Shown: piece after piece, positions 25,601-35,054 of the stretch
How the letters are laid out: every line of letters starts with the position of its first letter
Position numbering within the stretch: position 1 is the stretch's first letter
Assembly (NCBI GenBank): GCA_913778905.1
Contig: CAJYYA010000016.1
Coordinates: 356,296-420,295 of the forward strand
Direction: 5' to 3'
From: an uncultured Naasia sp.
GTDB lineage: Bacteria; Actinomycetota; Actinomycetes; Actinomycetales; Microbacteriaceae
Length of the DNA: 64,000 nt
Program-made: the position numbers and the translations under genes
The notes under the pieces: model-generated
What the model was told of the DNA's origin: nothing
The model's input: only the letters and a program-made list of their open reading frames with translations
Databases searched by the model: none

Positions 25601-28600
25601 TCAGATGAGGTCGGCCGTGAGGGTGCTCGGGGTTCCGAACCGGTGAGCCGTGATGGAGATCGCCTGCTCCCGCAGGAAGAACAACATCTCGACGCGTCCC
25701 GACGCGGTGACCGCACTGTCGTTGATCGCGACGTCGGGGTCGCCCGATACGGCGTGGGCGAGCTGATGGGCATCGCCGCCGACGAGTCGCACGCGCGAGC
25801 CCGAGAGCTCACCGCGCCGGGCCCGCACATCGAAGTCGGCATCCGACTCCACGGTCGACTCGATGCCGTTGCTCTCGAGGTAGCCGGCAAGCGGGCCCGA
25901 GAACGGAGTGGCCGACGAGACGACCATGGTGCCCCGTGCGCGGAGGCCCGCGGCGATCATGCGGACCATCTCGGAGATGCTGCCGTCCTCGGCGAGCCGG
26001 AGGACCACCGGCACCGGGCGATAGCGGAGGATGTTCCGCTCGACCTGCAGCCCGGTGACGTCCTTCGCGGTTCCGTACTCGGAGTCCCACGCCCGCTGGT
26101 CGCTTCGAGCCGCCTGGCGCACGAACTCGAACCCGTCGTAGGGCAGGTCGGCGGTGGCCGATTCGATGAAGGTGGCGACCTCGCGACCGATGCCGGTCAG
26201 CGCGATGGTGTGGCCCCGGGGAAGCTCGGCTGGGGTCCAGTCGACGAGGGAGATCAGATGATTCGGTCCGCCGGCCTTCGCCCCGCCGCCCACGTTCGAC
26301 CGCTTCCAGCCACCGAAGGGCTGACGGCGAACGATGGCACCCGTGATGCCGCGGTTGACGTAGAGGTTTCCGGCCTCGACGCGTGAGAGCCACGTTCCGA
26401 TCTCGTCCGCGTCGAGCGAGTGGATGCCGGCCGTCAGGCCGTAGGGAGTGGCGTTCTGCATCTCGATCGCCTCGTCGAGAGTCGCTGCACGCATGATGCC
26501 GAGCACCGGGCCGAAGTACTCGTTGACATGGAACTCGGCCCCCGCGGCGACACCGTCACGCACTCCCGGGCTCCACAGCCGACCGGTCTCATCGAGTCGA
26601 CGCGGCTCCACGAGCCAGCTCTCCCCGGCGGACAGCTGAGTGAGAGCGTGCAGAAGCTTGCCCGAGGCGGGCTCGATGATGGGGCCCATCTGCGTGGTCG
26701 CAACCTCGGGCCACCCCACGCGGAGCGACGCGACGGCGTCCTGCAACTGGGTGAGGAAGCGCTCCGACTTGCCGACGGACCCGACGAGGATCACGAGACT
26801 CGCCGCCGAGCACTTCTGCCCGGCGTGCCCGAAGGCCGACTTGACCACGTCGGCCACCGCGAGGTCGAGGTCGGCGGCCGGGGTCACGACGATGGCGTTC
26901 TTGCCGCTGGTCTCAGCCTGCAGCGGCAGCGACGGGCGCCACGAGCGGAACAGCTTGGCGGTCTCCCACGATCCCGTCAGCAGCACTCGCTCGACCTGGG
27001 GGTTCTCGACGAGGCGTCTGCCGAGGGCGTCCTCGTCGAGGTCGACGAACGCGAGCAGCTCGCGGGGGATGCCCGCCTGCCAGAGCGCCTCGGCCACGAC
27101 GGCCCCGGTGCGCCGCGCCTGAGGGGCGGGCTTGAACACGACACCGCTACCCGTGGCGAGAGCGGCGAGGACCATTCCCACCGGAATGGCGATCGGGAAG
27201 TTCCAGGGGGATGCGACCACGGTCACGCGGGCCGGGGTGGGGGTGGCGCCCTCCACTTCGTCGAGCTCGCGGGCCAGGGAGGCGTAGTACTGAGCGAAGT
27301 CGATGGCCTCGCTGACCTCGGGGTCGCCCTCGGCGAGGGTCTTCCCCGTCTCCGCGGCGGCGACCTCGAGCAGGTCGCCGCGCAACGCGGCGAGCGCCGC
27401 AGCGGCGCGCTCGAGCATGTCGGCGCGCTCGTCTCCGGACTTCGCAGCCCAGGCCTTTCCGGCACGGGCGACGGTGTCGACGATGCGGTCGAGGATGCCG
27501 CCGTCGTCGACCTTGCTGGCCTCGAGGACGGCCTCGCCGAGCGTCGTCTCGCGGGACGCGAGCCGCACCGAGGTGGCCCAGTCGCGATTCGCGGCGATGG
27601 CGACATCCGTGTCCGCGGCATTGTGGAACGGCGCTCGGTGGATCGCTCGAGGCGTCTCGGTCTGGCGGTTCTGGACGCGGTGCGATGCAGGCACCTGGTC
27701 GTCGAGGTGGTCGAGCGCGTCGTAGAAACGACCGCGCTCCAGTTCGAAGGCGTCCCGCGAATCGGCCAACTCGAAAAGGGACGACATGAAGTTCTCGTCG
27801 TCGGCGTTCTCCTCGAGCCGACGCACGAGATAGGCGATGGCGACATCGAACTCACCCGGATCGACGACGGGTGTGTAGAGGATGAGCTTGCCGGTGGTAC
27901 GACGGACGGCGTCCGCTCCTCCCGCGGCCATACCGAGGAGCATCTCGACTTCGAGGTGCTCGGTGACGCCGCGCTCCTCGGCCAGCAGCCAGGTCCACGC
28001 GAGGTCGAACAGGTTGTGGCCTGCGACGCCGATGCGCACATTCTTCGCCCGCTCGGGGGTCAGCGCCCAGGACAGCAGGTTGAGGTACGCGGTGTCGCTC
28101 TCTCGCTTGCTCGACCAGGTGGCGAGCGGCCAATCGTGGATCTCGGCGTCGACGCGCTCCATGGCCAGATTCGCGCCCTTGACGACGCGCACCTTGATGG
28201 GGGCCCCGCCGCGCGCGACCCGGTCCGCCGCCCAGGCCTGAAGGCGCTGCATGGCGGGCAGTGCGTCGGGCAGGTAGGCCTGGAGGACGATACCGGCTTC
28301 GAGCATCTCGAGCTCCGGCTCGTCGAGGAGGGTCATGAAGACCGCGAGCGTCAGGTCGAGATCGCGGAACTCCTCCATGTCGAGGTTGATGAACTTGGCG
28401 GCGGGCGCCGATGCGGCGGCCCGGTAGACCGGACGCAGGCGCTCGACCACGCGGGCGACCTCTTCGTCGAAGGCCCACATGGACAGGCCGGACGCGATCG
28501 CCGACACCTTGATGGAGACGTAGTCGACGTCGTCGCGCTCGAGCAACGAGCGGATCCCGTCGAGCCGGCGTGCAGCCTCGGCCTCCCCGAGAACGGCCTC

Positions 28601-29050
28601 GCCGAGAAGGTTGAGGTTGAGACGGATGCCGTCCTCTCGCAGCTTGGCGATGCTCGCACCGAGCTTCTCGGGGCGGGCATCGATCAGAAGGTGCGAGACC
28701 ATCGAGCGCAGCACGCGACGTGCGACCGGGACGACGGGCCACGGCAGCACCGGCGCGACACCGCCGCCGACCGAGATCGCGGCACGCTGCCACCAGGGCA
28801 GGAAGGCGGGGGCGTCGGGTGCGATGCGCCCGAGCTGACGGCCCGCGACGCCCGCATCCTCCGGCCGCACGACGCCGTCGACGAACCCGAGGGTGAAAGC
28901 GGGGCCCTGCGGATCCTTGAGGACCCCCGCGAGCCGGCCGGCGGCCGCATCGCGGCTCTGCGAGGCGCTCTCCGCCAGCCAACTGCGCACGAGGTCGACG
29001 GCACGGTCCGCGAGGGAAGCGGACGCGATGGGCGCAGAGAGGTCGGGCAT
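25601..29050 (-). CDS. putA: Bifunctional proline dehydrogenase / glutamate-semialdehyde dehydrogenase
   Basis: 1149 residues. The N-terminal PRODH barrel (about 90-460) ends in the FAD/substrate region YLVRRLEENADDENF. The ALDH domain (about 500-960) has AETSGKN with Glu713 and GHAGQKCSAA with the nucleophile Cys747, plus GNLYVNRGITGAIVRRQPFGG. About 180 further residues form a C-terminal extension resembling the ALDH-superfamily tail of longer PutA proteins. There is no N-terminal ribbon-helix-helix, so it should not regulate its own gene. It oxidises proline through pyrroline-5-carboxylate to glutamate. A TAGGCT box six bases before the ATG suggests a leaderless message. Confidence 0.95.
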   Translation of the reverse strand: MPDLSAPIASASLADRAVDLVRSWLAESASQSRDAAAGRLAGVLKDPQGPAFTLGFVDGVVRPEDAGVAGRQLGRIAPDAPAFLPWWQRAAISVGGGVAPVLPWPVVPVARRVLRSMVSHLLIDARPEKLGASIAKLREDGIRLNLNLLGEAVLGEAEAARRLDGIRSLLERDDVDYVSIKVSAIASGLSMWAFDEEVARVVERLRPVYRAAASAPAAKFINLDMEEFRDLDLTLAVFMTLLDEPELEMLEAGIVLQAYLPDALPAMQRLQAWAADRVARGGAPIKVRVVKGANLAMERVDAEIHDWPLATWSSKRESDTAYLNLLSWALTPERAKNVRIGVAGHNLFDLAWTWLLAEERGVTEHLEVEMLLGMAAGGADAVRRTTGKLILYTPVVDPGEFDVAIAYLVRRLEENADDENFMSSLFELADSRDAFELERGRFYDALDHLDDQVPASHRVQNRQTETPRAIHRAPFHNAADTDVAIAANRDWATSVRLASRETTLGEAVLEASKVDDGGILDRIVDTVARAGKAWAAKSGDERADMLERAAAALAALRGDLLEVAAAETGKTLAEGDPEVSEAIDFAQYYASLARELDEVEGATPTPARVTVVASPWNFPIAIPVGMVLAALATGSGVVFKPAPQARRTGAVVAEALWQAGIPRELLAFVDLDEDALGRRLVENPQVERVLLTGSWETAKLFRSWRPSLPLQAETSGKNAIVVTPAADLDLAVADVVKSAFGHAGQKCSAASLVILVGSVGKSERFLTQLQDAVASLRVGWPEVATTQMGPIIEPASGKLLHALTQLSAGESWLVEPRRLDETGRLWSPGVRDGVAAGAEFHVNEYFGPVLGIMRAATLDEAIEMQNATPYGLTAGIHSLDADEIGTWLSRVEAGNLYVNRGITGAIVRRQPFGGWKRSNVGGGAKAGGPNHLISLVDWTPAELPRGHTIALTGIGREVATFIESATADLPYDGFEFVRQAARSDQRAWDSEYGTAKDVTGLQVERNILRYRPVPVVLRLAEDGSISEMVRMIAAGLRARGTMVVSSATPFSGPLAGYLESNGIESTVESDADFDVRARRGELSGSRVRLVGGDAHQLAHAVSGDPDVAINDSAVTASGRVEMLFFLREQAISITAHRFGTPSTLTADLI

Positions 29051-29056
29051 GTTCCG

Positions 29057-29062
29057 AGCCTA
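29057..29062 (-). promoter_or_regulatory. -10-like box of the putA leaderless promoter
   Basis: On the minus strand TAGGCT is followed by six bases and the putA ATG. No ribosome-binding site is visible in the gap. The same hexamer and spacing occurs before the ATP-grasp gene at 1066. Confidence 0.45.
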
Positions 29063-29220
29063 GATCGCGGTACCGACACGGGAGCGGAGGCGACACTGCT
29101 CCCCGCTCGTGTCTGCGAGGAGCCGGCTCTTCTCGGGTGGCACCTGCACCCGGTCTGAGCAGATTCCGACGAGATCCTGAGGGTCTGTCGCAGGCGACCG
29201 GGCGGGGGTTAGCTTCACCT

Positions 29221-29727
29221 GTGATCGATCGCGACGAAACCCCCATCGAGTCTCCGACCGAGGTGCCCTCGAGTAACGACGGGACCGATGAGCGCACCCC
29301 ACCCGAGCTGCCCTTCCTCCACATGTGGGCGGACGTCTCCGGGCTGAGTCGCCTGAACTCGTCTTCCATGTCGGGGTTCGGCCTGCAAAGCGTGGGCGGT
29401 GGGGCCGCACCGCAGTGGATGCGCCCTTTCCCCGGCACGGTCACGGCCGTGACGTTCGCGGTGCTCCCCGTCGGCTGGACCGGCGAATGGCACGAAAGTC
29501 CGCATCCGCAGTGGGTCATCCCGCTCCGAGGACGGTGGTTCATCGAGACGATGGACGGCGGACGAGTCGAGATGGGGCCGGGCGACCTGCATTTCGGACA
29601 GGACCAGGGCACGACCGATGAGCGCGGCCATCGTTCCGGACAGGTCGGCGACGAACCCTGCCACCAGATGATCATCCAGTTCTCCGAGTCACCGGCCGGC
29701 CAGACCCCTCATCCCTTCGGCGGCTGA
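29221..29727 (+). CDS. Cupin-domain protein
   Basis: 168 residues from a GTG at 29221, five bases after a TAGCTT box; an upstream ATG at 29137 lacks support. The central beta-barrel shows cupin motifs: GEWHESPHPQWVIPLRGRW with two His and one Gln as metal ligands, and VEMGPGDLHFGQD with a later GHRSGQVGDEPCHQM. Cupins of this kind bind a divalent metal and include dioxygenases, isomerases and binding proteins; nothing shows the reaction here. It is divergent from putA and 77 bases before a CoA-transferase-like gene. Confidence 0.75.
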   Translation: MIDRDETPIESPTEVPSSNDGTDERTPPELPFLHMWADVSGLSRLNSSSMSGFGLQSVGGGAAPQWMRPFPGTVTAVTFAVLPVGWTGEWHESPHPQWVIPLRGRWFIETMDGGRVEMGPGDLHFGQDQGTTDERGHRSGQVGDEPCHQMIIQFSESPAGQTPHPFGG

Positions 29728-29804
29728 CGAGCGAGTCGACTCTCTTGCGGTGCCACCTCCGGGCGGAGAGACTCGAAAACTCCGAGCTGAGGAGTGCCCA
29801 CGCC

Positions 29805-31199
29805 ATGACCACACCCGCCTCGGCGACGGTCGACCGGATGCTCGACGCGATGATCGGGGACGAGGCCCGTCCCACGGTCGCGTGGACGGGCACGGGATCC
29901 CTCCCCTCCGTCTTCCCCGTCACCGCGTTCGTCTCCGCGTCCATCGGGGCGGCGGGTACCGCGCTGAGCGGTCTGATCGCGCTCCACGGACGCCCCGCGC
30001 CTGCCGTCACGGTCGACCGCCGTCTCGCCTCGCTCTGGTTCGCAGGTTCGCTTCGACCTGAAGGATGGGCTCCGCCCCCGCCCTGGGATCCCGTCGCCGG
30101 CGACTACCGCACGGCGGACGGCTGGATCCGACTGCACACCAATGCGGACGCCCACCGTCGCGCGGCGCTCGGAGTGCTCGACGTGCCCGCAGACCGTGAG
30201 CGCGTAGGCGCTGCGGTCGCGGCGTGGCAGGCCACCGACCTGGAGACGGCGGTGGTCGAAGCGGGCGGTTGCGCGGCCGCCATGCGGACGATCAACGAGT
30301 GGGATGCCGGCGAACCAGGCGTGGCCGTGGCCGAGGAGCCGCTCGTCGCATGGGCCCTCACCGGAGCCAGCCGTCGTCCGGATCCCCGTCCGACTCCCGG
30401 TCGGCCATTGGCCGGCGTCCGCGTCCTCGATCTCACCCGGGTTCTGGCGGGGCCCGTCGCGACCCGTTTCCTCGCTCAGCTGGGCGCCGAAGTGCTGCGG
30501 ATCGATCCCCCCTGGTGGGACGAGCCGGGTGTGCTCCCCGAGGTGATGCTCGGGAAACGGAGCTCGCGACTCGATCTCCGGGACGCGGACGCCCGCTCGC
30601 GGCTCCTCGACCTCCTCGCCGACGCCGACGTGCTCGTCCACGGTTACCGTCCGGGAGCGCTCGACGGGCTCGGCCTCGGCGAGGACGTCCGGCGATCGGT
30701 GGCTCCCGGCCTGGTCGAGGTGACGCTCGATGCCTACGGATGGACGGGGCCGTGGGCCGGTCGTCGGGGTTTCGACAGTCTCGTGCAGATGAGTACGGGG
30801 ATCGCCGATGCGGGCATGCGTCGTCTCGGCCGCGACGTCCCCACACCGCTGCCCGTGCAGGCGCTCGACCACGCGACGGGCTACCTGATGGCGGCCGCGG
30901 CGATCCGCGCGTTCACGGAGCGCCTCCGCTCCGGCCGCGGTGCGCGAGCAGCTCTGTCGCTCGCGCGGACGGCGCGGCTGCTCGTCGGCTCCGCCGTCGC
31001 GGCCGACGGCGCGGACCCGGAACCCGTGAGTCCTGCCCGGTCCGACGACCTGTCGTCGTCCTTGGAGCAGACGACCTGGGGGCCCGCTCGCCGGGTCCGC
31101 GTGCCGCTGCAACTCGAGGGTGTCGACTTCTCCGTCGACCTCCCCGCTCGTGACCTCGGCGGGGATGAGCCGGCGTGGGCGAACGCGGCGAAGGCCTGA
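29805..31199 (+). CDS. CaiB/BaiF-family CoA transferase-like protein
   Basis: 464 residues from the ATG at 29805 (GAGGAG upstream). The core family block is clear: LAGVRVLDLTRVLAGPVATRFLAQLGAEVLRIDPP, followed by GKRSSRLDLRD, VLVHGYRPGALDGLGL and VEVTLDAYGWTGPWAGRRGFD. Class III enzymes move CoA between carboxylic acids. About 180 residues precede the core block, so a degenerate first half of a duplicated protein is possible. Substrate unknown, and no acyl-CoA pathway genes are adjacent. Confidence 0.8.
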   Translation: MTTPASATVDRMLDAMIGDEARPTVAWTGTGSLPSVFPVTAFVSASIGAAGTALSGLIALHGRPAPAVTVDRRLASLWFAGSLRPEGWAPPPPWDPVAGDYRTADGWIRLHTNADAHRRAALGVLDVPADRERVGAAVAAWQATDLETAVVEAGGCAAAMRTINEWDAGEPGVAVAEEPLVAWALTGASRRPDPRPTPGRPLAGVRVLDLTRVLAGPVATRFLAQLGAEVLRIDPPWWDEPGVLPEVMLGKRSSRLDLRDADARSRLLDLLADADVLVHGYRPGALDGLGLGEDVRRSVAPGLVEVTLDAYGWTGPWAGRRGFDSLVQMSTGIADAGMRRLGRDVPTPLPVQALDHATGYLMAAAAIRAFTERLRSGRGARAALSLARTARLLVGSAVAADGADPEPVSPARSDDLSSSLEQTTWGPARRVRVPLQLEGVDFSVDLPARDLGGDEPAWANAAKA

Positions 31200-31271
31200 T
31201 ACCTGACGCTTCGCGGGGGGATGTTCGCGATCCGTCCGCCTGTTCGCCGCGTTCCCGGCGCTCGGGATCGG

Positions 31272-31277
31272 TAAAGT
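31272..31277 (+). promoter_or_regulatory. -10-like box of a leaderless promoter
   Basis: TAAAGT lies six bases before the ATG at 31284, with no Shine-Dalgarno sequence in between. Four of six bases fit TATAAT. Confidence 0.45.
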
Positions 31278-31283
31278 CGGCGC

Positions 31284-32648
31284 ATGGGACGCCCCCTCGA
31301 CACCGCTGACGTGGACAGGCTGCGCGCGCTCGTGACCGGCGAGGTATTCGTGCGGGCCGATGCAGCCCTCACCGACGAGGTCGCGTGCTTCAACACGCTG
31401 ATCCAGCACGACCCCGACGTGGTGGTCGGTGCGGACTCGTCCGACGACATCCGTCTCGCCGTCCGGTTCGCCGCCGAGAAGGAACTCCCGGTCTACGTGC
31501 AGGCCACAGGACATGGGGCGTTCGCGCCTATCACCGAGGGTCTGCTGATCACGACGAGACGGATGAGCGACGTCGTCATCGATCCCGCCTCCCGAATCGC
31601 CACGATCGGGGCCGGCGCCTCCTGGGGCGCCGTCGTGGAAGCCGCCGCCGCGTTCGGACTGACCCCGATCACCGGCTCGTCGACCCATGTCGGAGCCATC
31701 GGGTACACCCTCGGAGGCGGCCTGGGGCCGCTTTCGCGCACCTACGGCTTCACGAGCGACTGGGTGCGTGCGTTCACCCTCGTGTCCGCGACGGGGAAGC
31801 TGCTCCGGGCCTCGGCGACCGAGCATCCCGACCTCTTCTGGGCGCTGCGGGGCGGGAAGGGCGGTCTCGGAGTCGTGGTCGACATGGACCTCGAACTGCT
31901 GCCGCTGGAGCGCGTCTACGGCGGCGGCCTCTTCTACGACGCCGAGCACATCGAGGAGGCCATGCGCGCGTGGGTCGACTGGGTGCACACCGTCCCCGAC
32001 ACCGTCACGTCGTCCGTCGCACTGTTGCGCTTCCCTCCGATCAACGAGGTGCCCGAGAACCTGAGGGGGCGTTTCGTCCTGCACCTCCGGTATGCGTTCG
32101 TCGGCCCCGTGGCCGAGGGCGAGCGACTCGTGGCGCCCATGCGGCGCGCGGCACCCGCGTTCCTCGACCTGGTCGCCGACATGCCCACGAGCGACATCGG
32201 CACCATCCACAACGACAACGAGAAGCCCGGACCCGGCTGGAGCCGCGGCATGCAGTTGTGTGACATCGATCAGGACTTCGTGACCGCCTTCCTGGCCCGC
32301 GCGGGCGGCGAGAACGTCCCCTTCATCGCGATCGAGATCCGTCACATCGACGCGGAACAGACCCGGCGAGCGCCTCAGCAGAGCGCCGTCGGTGGGGCGG
32401 GCGCCCCGTTCACCCTCGTCATGATCGGCGTTCCCGTCCCCGAGTTGTTCGACGAGGTGCTTCCACGGACATCGGACGGCATCGTGGCCGGCATCCTGCC
32501 GTGGATCGCGGACGAGACCAACATCAACTTCCTCGGCCACGTGGCGTCCACTCAGCAGTTCGCGAGCGCCTGGCCGAGCGATGCCTTCACGCGGCTCGCG
32601 GAGACGCGAACCGCCTGGGACCCGGGACGCCTGTTCGCCTACCCCTGA
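31284..32648 (+). CDS. FAD-binding oxidoreductase, berberine-bridge-like
   Basis: 454 residues. The PP-loop FAD domain (FAD_binding_4) spans about 35-205 with VQATGHGAF, whose His is the usual covalent flavin attachment site, IGAGASWGAVVEAA and GSSTHVGAIGYTLGGGLGPLSRTYG. The Cys that gives a second covalent link in many family members is not seen at the SWG site. A berberine-bridge C-terminal signature (WDPGRLFAYP) closes the protein. Members oxidise sugars, alkaloids or phenolics with O2; the substrate is unknown. Confidence 0.85.
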   Translation: MGRPLDTADVDRLRALVTGEVFVRADAALTDEVACFNTLIQHDPDVVVGADSSDDIRLAVRFAAEKELPVYVQATGHGAFAPITEGLLITTRRMSDVVIDPASRIATIGAGASWGAVVEAAAAFGLTPITGSSTHVGAIGYTLGGGLGPLSRTYGFTSDWVRAFTLVSATGKLLRASATEHPDLFWALRGGKGGLGVVVDMDLELLPLERVYGGGLFYDAEHIEEAMRAWVDWVHTVPDTVTSSVALLRFPPINEVPENLRGRFVLHLRYAFVGPVAEGERLVAPMRRAAPAFLDLVADMPTSDIGTIHNDNEKPGPGWSRGMQLCDIDQDFVTAFLARAGGENVPFIAIEIRHIDAEQTRRAPQQSAVGGAGAPFTLVMIGVPVPELFDEVLPRTSDGIVAGILPWIADETNINFLGHVASTQQFASAWPSDAFTRLAETRTAWDPGRLFAYP

Positions 32649-32658
32649 TCTCCGCGAA

Positions 32659-33636
32659 TCAGATTGCGCGGTGGTCCTGGATCGTCATCCGGGGGCCGAA
32701 GCGCGGCTTCCGGAATCCGCTCGCGTAGATGAGGCGGACCACCCGCTGACGCTGACCGCGCCAAGGCTCGAGGAGCTCCATCATGCGGTCGTCGTCCGCA
32801 CGCTCCCCCGTCAGCGCGAAGCCGACGACGTCGTGCACGTGGTAGTCGCCGTAGCTCACCGCATCGGGATCGCCGTGGGAGCGCTGGCTGGTCTCCGCGG
32901 CCGTCCAGACCCCGACGCCGCTGATCGAGCGCATCTTCCGCCAGACCTCCTCACCGCCCCGACCGAGCTCGGCAGTGCGTTCGAGCCCGTCCGCCACCTC
33001 GGCCGCACGGACGCACGTCCTGCTGCGTGCCGGGTCCACGCCGGCCTTGTGCCACTCCCACGACGGGATGCGTCGCCAGGCCTCCGCGGTCGGAATGACC
33101 CGCATGCCCGCCGGCGCCGGGCCCGGAGCCGGGTCGCCGTGGGCGTTGATGAGCGTGCGCCAGGCGAGCCGTGCCTCGACACCGGTGATGCGCTGCTCGA
33201 TGATGGCCGCGATCATCGCCTCCAGCACGAGTCCGGTGCGAGGCAGGCGGAGACCCGGTTTGCGACGCAGGGTCTCGTGGAGGAACGGCACGCTCGCCAC
33301 GTCGAGGTCGGACCAGTCGTCGCCCTTACCGAGGAGTTCGGGCACCCGGTCGACAGCCCAGTCGGCGCCGTCGCCCCAGGCCTCGACGTGCACCTCACCG
33401 TCCGCTCGCTGCGCCAGGTGCATGGTGGCAGTGCCCTCGGGAGTGCGCACGGTGCGCCAGGCACCAGCTGGGCCACGTCTGCCCTCGAGATCCCACTGGA
33501 ATGTCGGATCGGCGTAGCCCCGCGACAGCGATGACAGCACCTGCCGAATGCTGAGGCCGTCGGCGGGCCGCCACACCGTGCGAGCCCGGCGCACGGGAGG
33601 CGCGGGAGACGACCGGGCGGGGGTAGAGACGGACAT
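32659..33636 (-). CDS. HhH-GPD DNA glycosylase, AlkA-like
   Basis: 325 residues from the ATG at 33636; the frame stays open back to 33888 and another ATG at 33732 is possible, none with a good ribosome site. The helix-hairpin-helix block (MRSISGVGVWTAAETSQR) is followed by GDYHVHDVV carrying the catalytic Asp. An N-terminal region (WRPADGLSIRQVL) resembles the AlkA N-terminal domain. It should excise alkylated purines such as 3-methyladenine. It is convergent with the FAD oxidoreductase, ten bases apart. Confidence 0.8.
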   Translation of the reverse strand: MSVSTPARSSPAPPVRRARTVWRPADGLSIRQVLSSLSRGYADPTFQWDLEGRRGPAGAWRTVRTPEGTATMHLAQRADGEVHVEAWGDGADWAVDRVPELLGKGDDWSDLDVASVPFLHETLRRKPGLRLPRTGLVLEAMIAAIIEQRITGVEARLAWRTLINAHGDPAPGPAPAGMRVIPTAEAWRRIPSWEWHKAGVDPARSRTCVRAAEVADGLERTAELGRGGEEVWRKMRSISGVGVWTAAETSQRSHGDPDAVSYGDYHVHDVVGFALTGERADDDRMMELLEPWRGQRQRVVRLIYASGFRKPRFGPRMTIQDHRAI

Positions 33637-33942
33637 GGCGGCGCGGCGCACCGACTCGGGGACGGCTCGGGATCCGCGGTATCCGCCCGTGGAAGGCAAC
33701 TCCCGGTAGCCGCCTGGCGGAGGGGTTCTCATCCGCCGAACGGTCGCTGGACGTGAGGTCGGGGCAGGCTCCGGATCCCACCACAGGCCGGAGGCGCGAA
33801 CATCCGCAGCCCCCGCGTCATCCCTCGCCCCCGTCACGAGACGCCATGTTAGGCGAGGCCTCCGACGCACACGCCGTCGCATCCGCATCCGCCTTCACAG
33901 CACGAGCGGATAGCGTGTGTGGACGCGAGGCGAGGAGGCACT
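33637..33942. other. 306-base divergent intergenic region
   Basis: Between the glycosylase and the acrylyl-CoA-reductase-like gene. The glycosylase frame remains open in its first 250 bases, so part may code an N-terminal extension rich in Pro, Gly and Arg. A TAGCGT box at 33911-33916 may promote the rightward gene. No hairpin or repeat stands out. Confidence 0.5.
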
Positions 33943-34971
33943 GTGGCCGATCAAGCGACGAAGAAGCGCGCCGTGACCGGGTTCCCGGCGTGGGTGGTCG
34001 ACAAGCCGTTGCCCGACGCCCGACCTGAGGCGATCCTTCGGAACATCGAGAGCGTGGCGACGCCCGCCCCGGACGGTGTCGAGATCGACGTCGACTACAC
34101 CTCGATCAACTTCAAGGACGCTCTCGCCCTCACGGGCGCATCGGGTGTGCTGCGCACCCTTCCTCTCGTTGCGGGCATCGATGCCGTGGGCCGCGTACGG
34201 GAAGCGGCGCACGGGTTCGAGGCCGGCGAGACCCTCGTCGTCACCGGCGCGGGACTCGGTGAGCGCTTCGACGGCGGCCTTTCGGCGCGTACCCTGCTGC
34301 CAGCGGCCTCCGCCCTTCGTCTGCCCGACGGCATCGACGCGCGCACCGCCGCTGCCGTCGGTACTGCGGGAGTGACCGCGGCCCTCGCCGTCCGCCGCCT
34401 GCAGGCGGTGGGCGTCGACCCCTCTGCGGGGCGCATCGCCGTCACGGGCGCCGGGGGCGGTGTCGGGGCATTCTCGGTCGCGCTGCTCGCGAAGCTCGGT
34501 TACGAGGTCGTCGCCGTCACCGGACGGGAACGGCTCATCGAGCACCTCACCGAACTGGGTGCTGCGGAGGTCGTGGGTCGCGACGCCATCGGATCCGAGC
34601 GAGGTGCTCCCCTCCAGAAAGCTCGCTGGGCGGCCGCCATCGACTCGGCTGGAGGCGTTCCGCTGGCCAACCTGCTATCTCAGACGGCGCCCGGCGGGTA
34701 CGTCGCGGCCTGCGGTCTCGCGGCATCCGCCGACCTCCCGACGACGGTCCTGCCGTTCATCCTCCGCGGGGTATCCCTGCTGGGCGTGAACTCGGTCGAC
34801 GCCTCCCGCACGTCCCTCGAGTCGGCATGGGACCTGATTCGAACCCTCGACCCGTCGGTCTTCGCCGCGATCGCCCCCCGTACCGAACCCCTCTCCCGGG
34901 CCGTCACGGTTGCACGTGACCTCCTGGCCGGCAAGGTGGACGGCCGCACCGTCATCACCCTCCACCCCTAG
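33943..34971 (+). CDS. Zinc-independent MDR reductase, acrylyl-CoA reductase (AcuI/YhdH)-like
   Basis: 342 residues from a GTG at 33943, seven bases after GAGGAGG. The YhdH/AcuI subfamily is indicated by EIDVDYTSINFKDALALTG, LPLVAGIDAVGRV and the cofactor motif VTGAGGGVGAFSVALLAKLGYEVVAVTG (read in two pieces), with no zinc-ligand Cys cluster. Proteins of this group reduce acrylyl-CoA or similar enones with NADPH. The gene stands alone. Its TAG stop is embedded in the outer arm of a nested inverted repeat shared with the convergent hemL. Confidence 0.82.
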   Translation: MADQATKKRAVTGFPAWVVDKPLPDARPEAILRNIESVATPAPDGVEIDVDYTSINFKDALALTGASGVLRTLPLVAGIDAVGRVREAAHGFEAGETLVVTGAGLGERFDGGLSARTLLPAASALRLPDGIDARTAAAVGTAGVTAALAVRRLQAVGVDPSAGRIAVTGAGGGVGAFSVALLAKLGYEVVAVTGRERLIEHLTELGAAEVVGRDAIGSERGAPLQKARWAAAIDSAGGVPLANLLSQTAPGGYVAACGLAASADLPTTVLPFILRGVSLLGVNSVDASRTSLESAWDLIRTLDPSVFAAIAPRTEPLSRAVTVARDLLAGKVDGRTVITLHP

Positions 34972-35054
34972 ATCGGATATTCCGGCGTAGCCCGCACGTT
35001 CCGGCTAGTCTCCCTCGCCGGAACGTGCGGTCTGTGCCGAAATATCCGATCTAG
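34968..35054. repeat. Nested perfect inverted repeat between convergent genes
   Basis: Outer arms CTAGATCGGATATT (34968-34981) and AATATCCGATCTAG (35041-35054) are perfectly complementary and contain both flanking stop codons. Inside lies a second perfect 14-bp stem, CCGCACGTTCCGGC (34992-35005) with its complement (35017-35030), loop 11 bases. It probably terminates both transcripts. Its left half (CGGATATTCCGGC, nine bases, ACGTTCCGGC) recurs with the same spacing at 53232-53263. Confidence 0.8.

Noticed and set aside
25013..26386. Long plus-strand open frames across putA (also 26420-29158, 912 residues)
   Set aside because: They are antisense to putA, with composition expected of the reverse strand of GC-rich coding DNA and no recognisable motifs.
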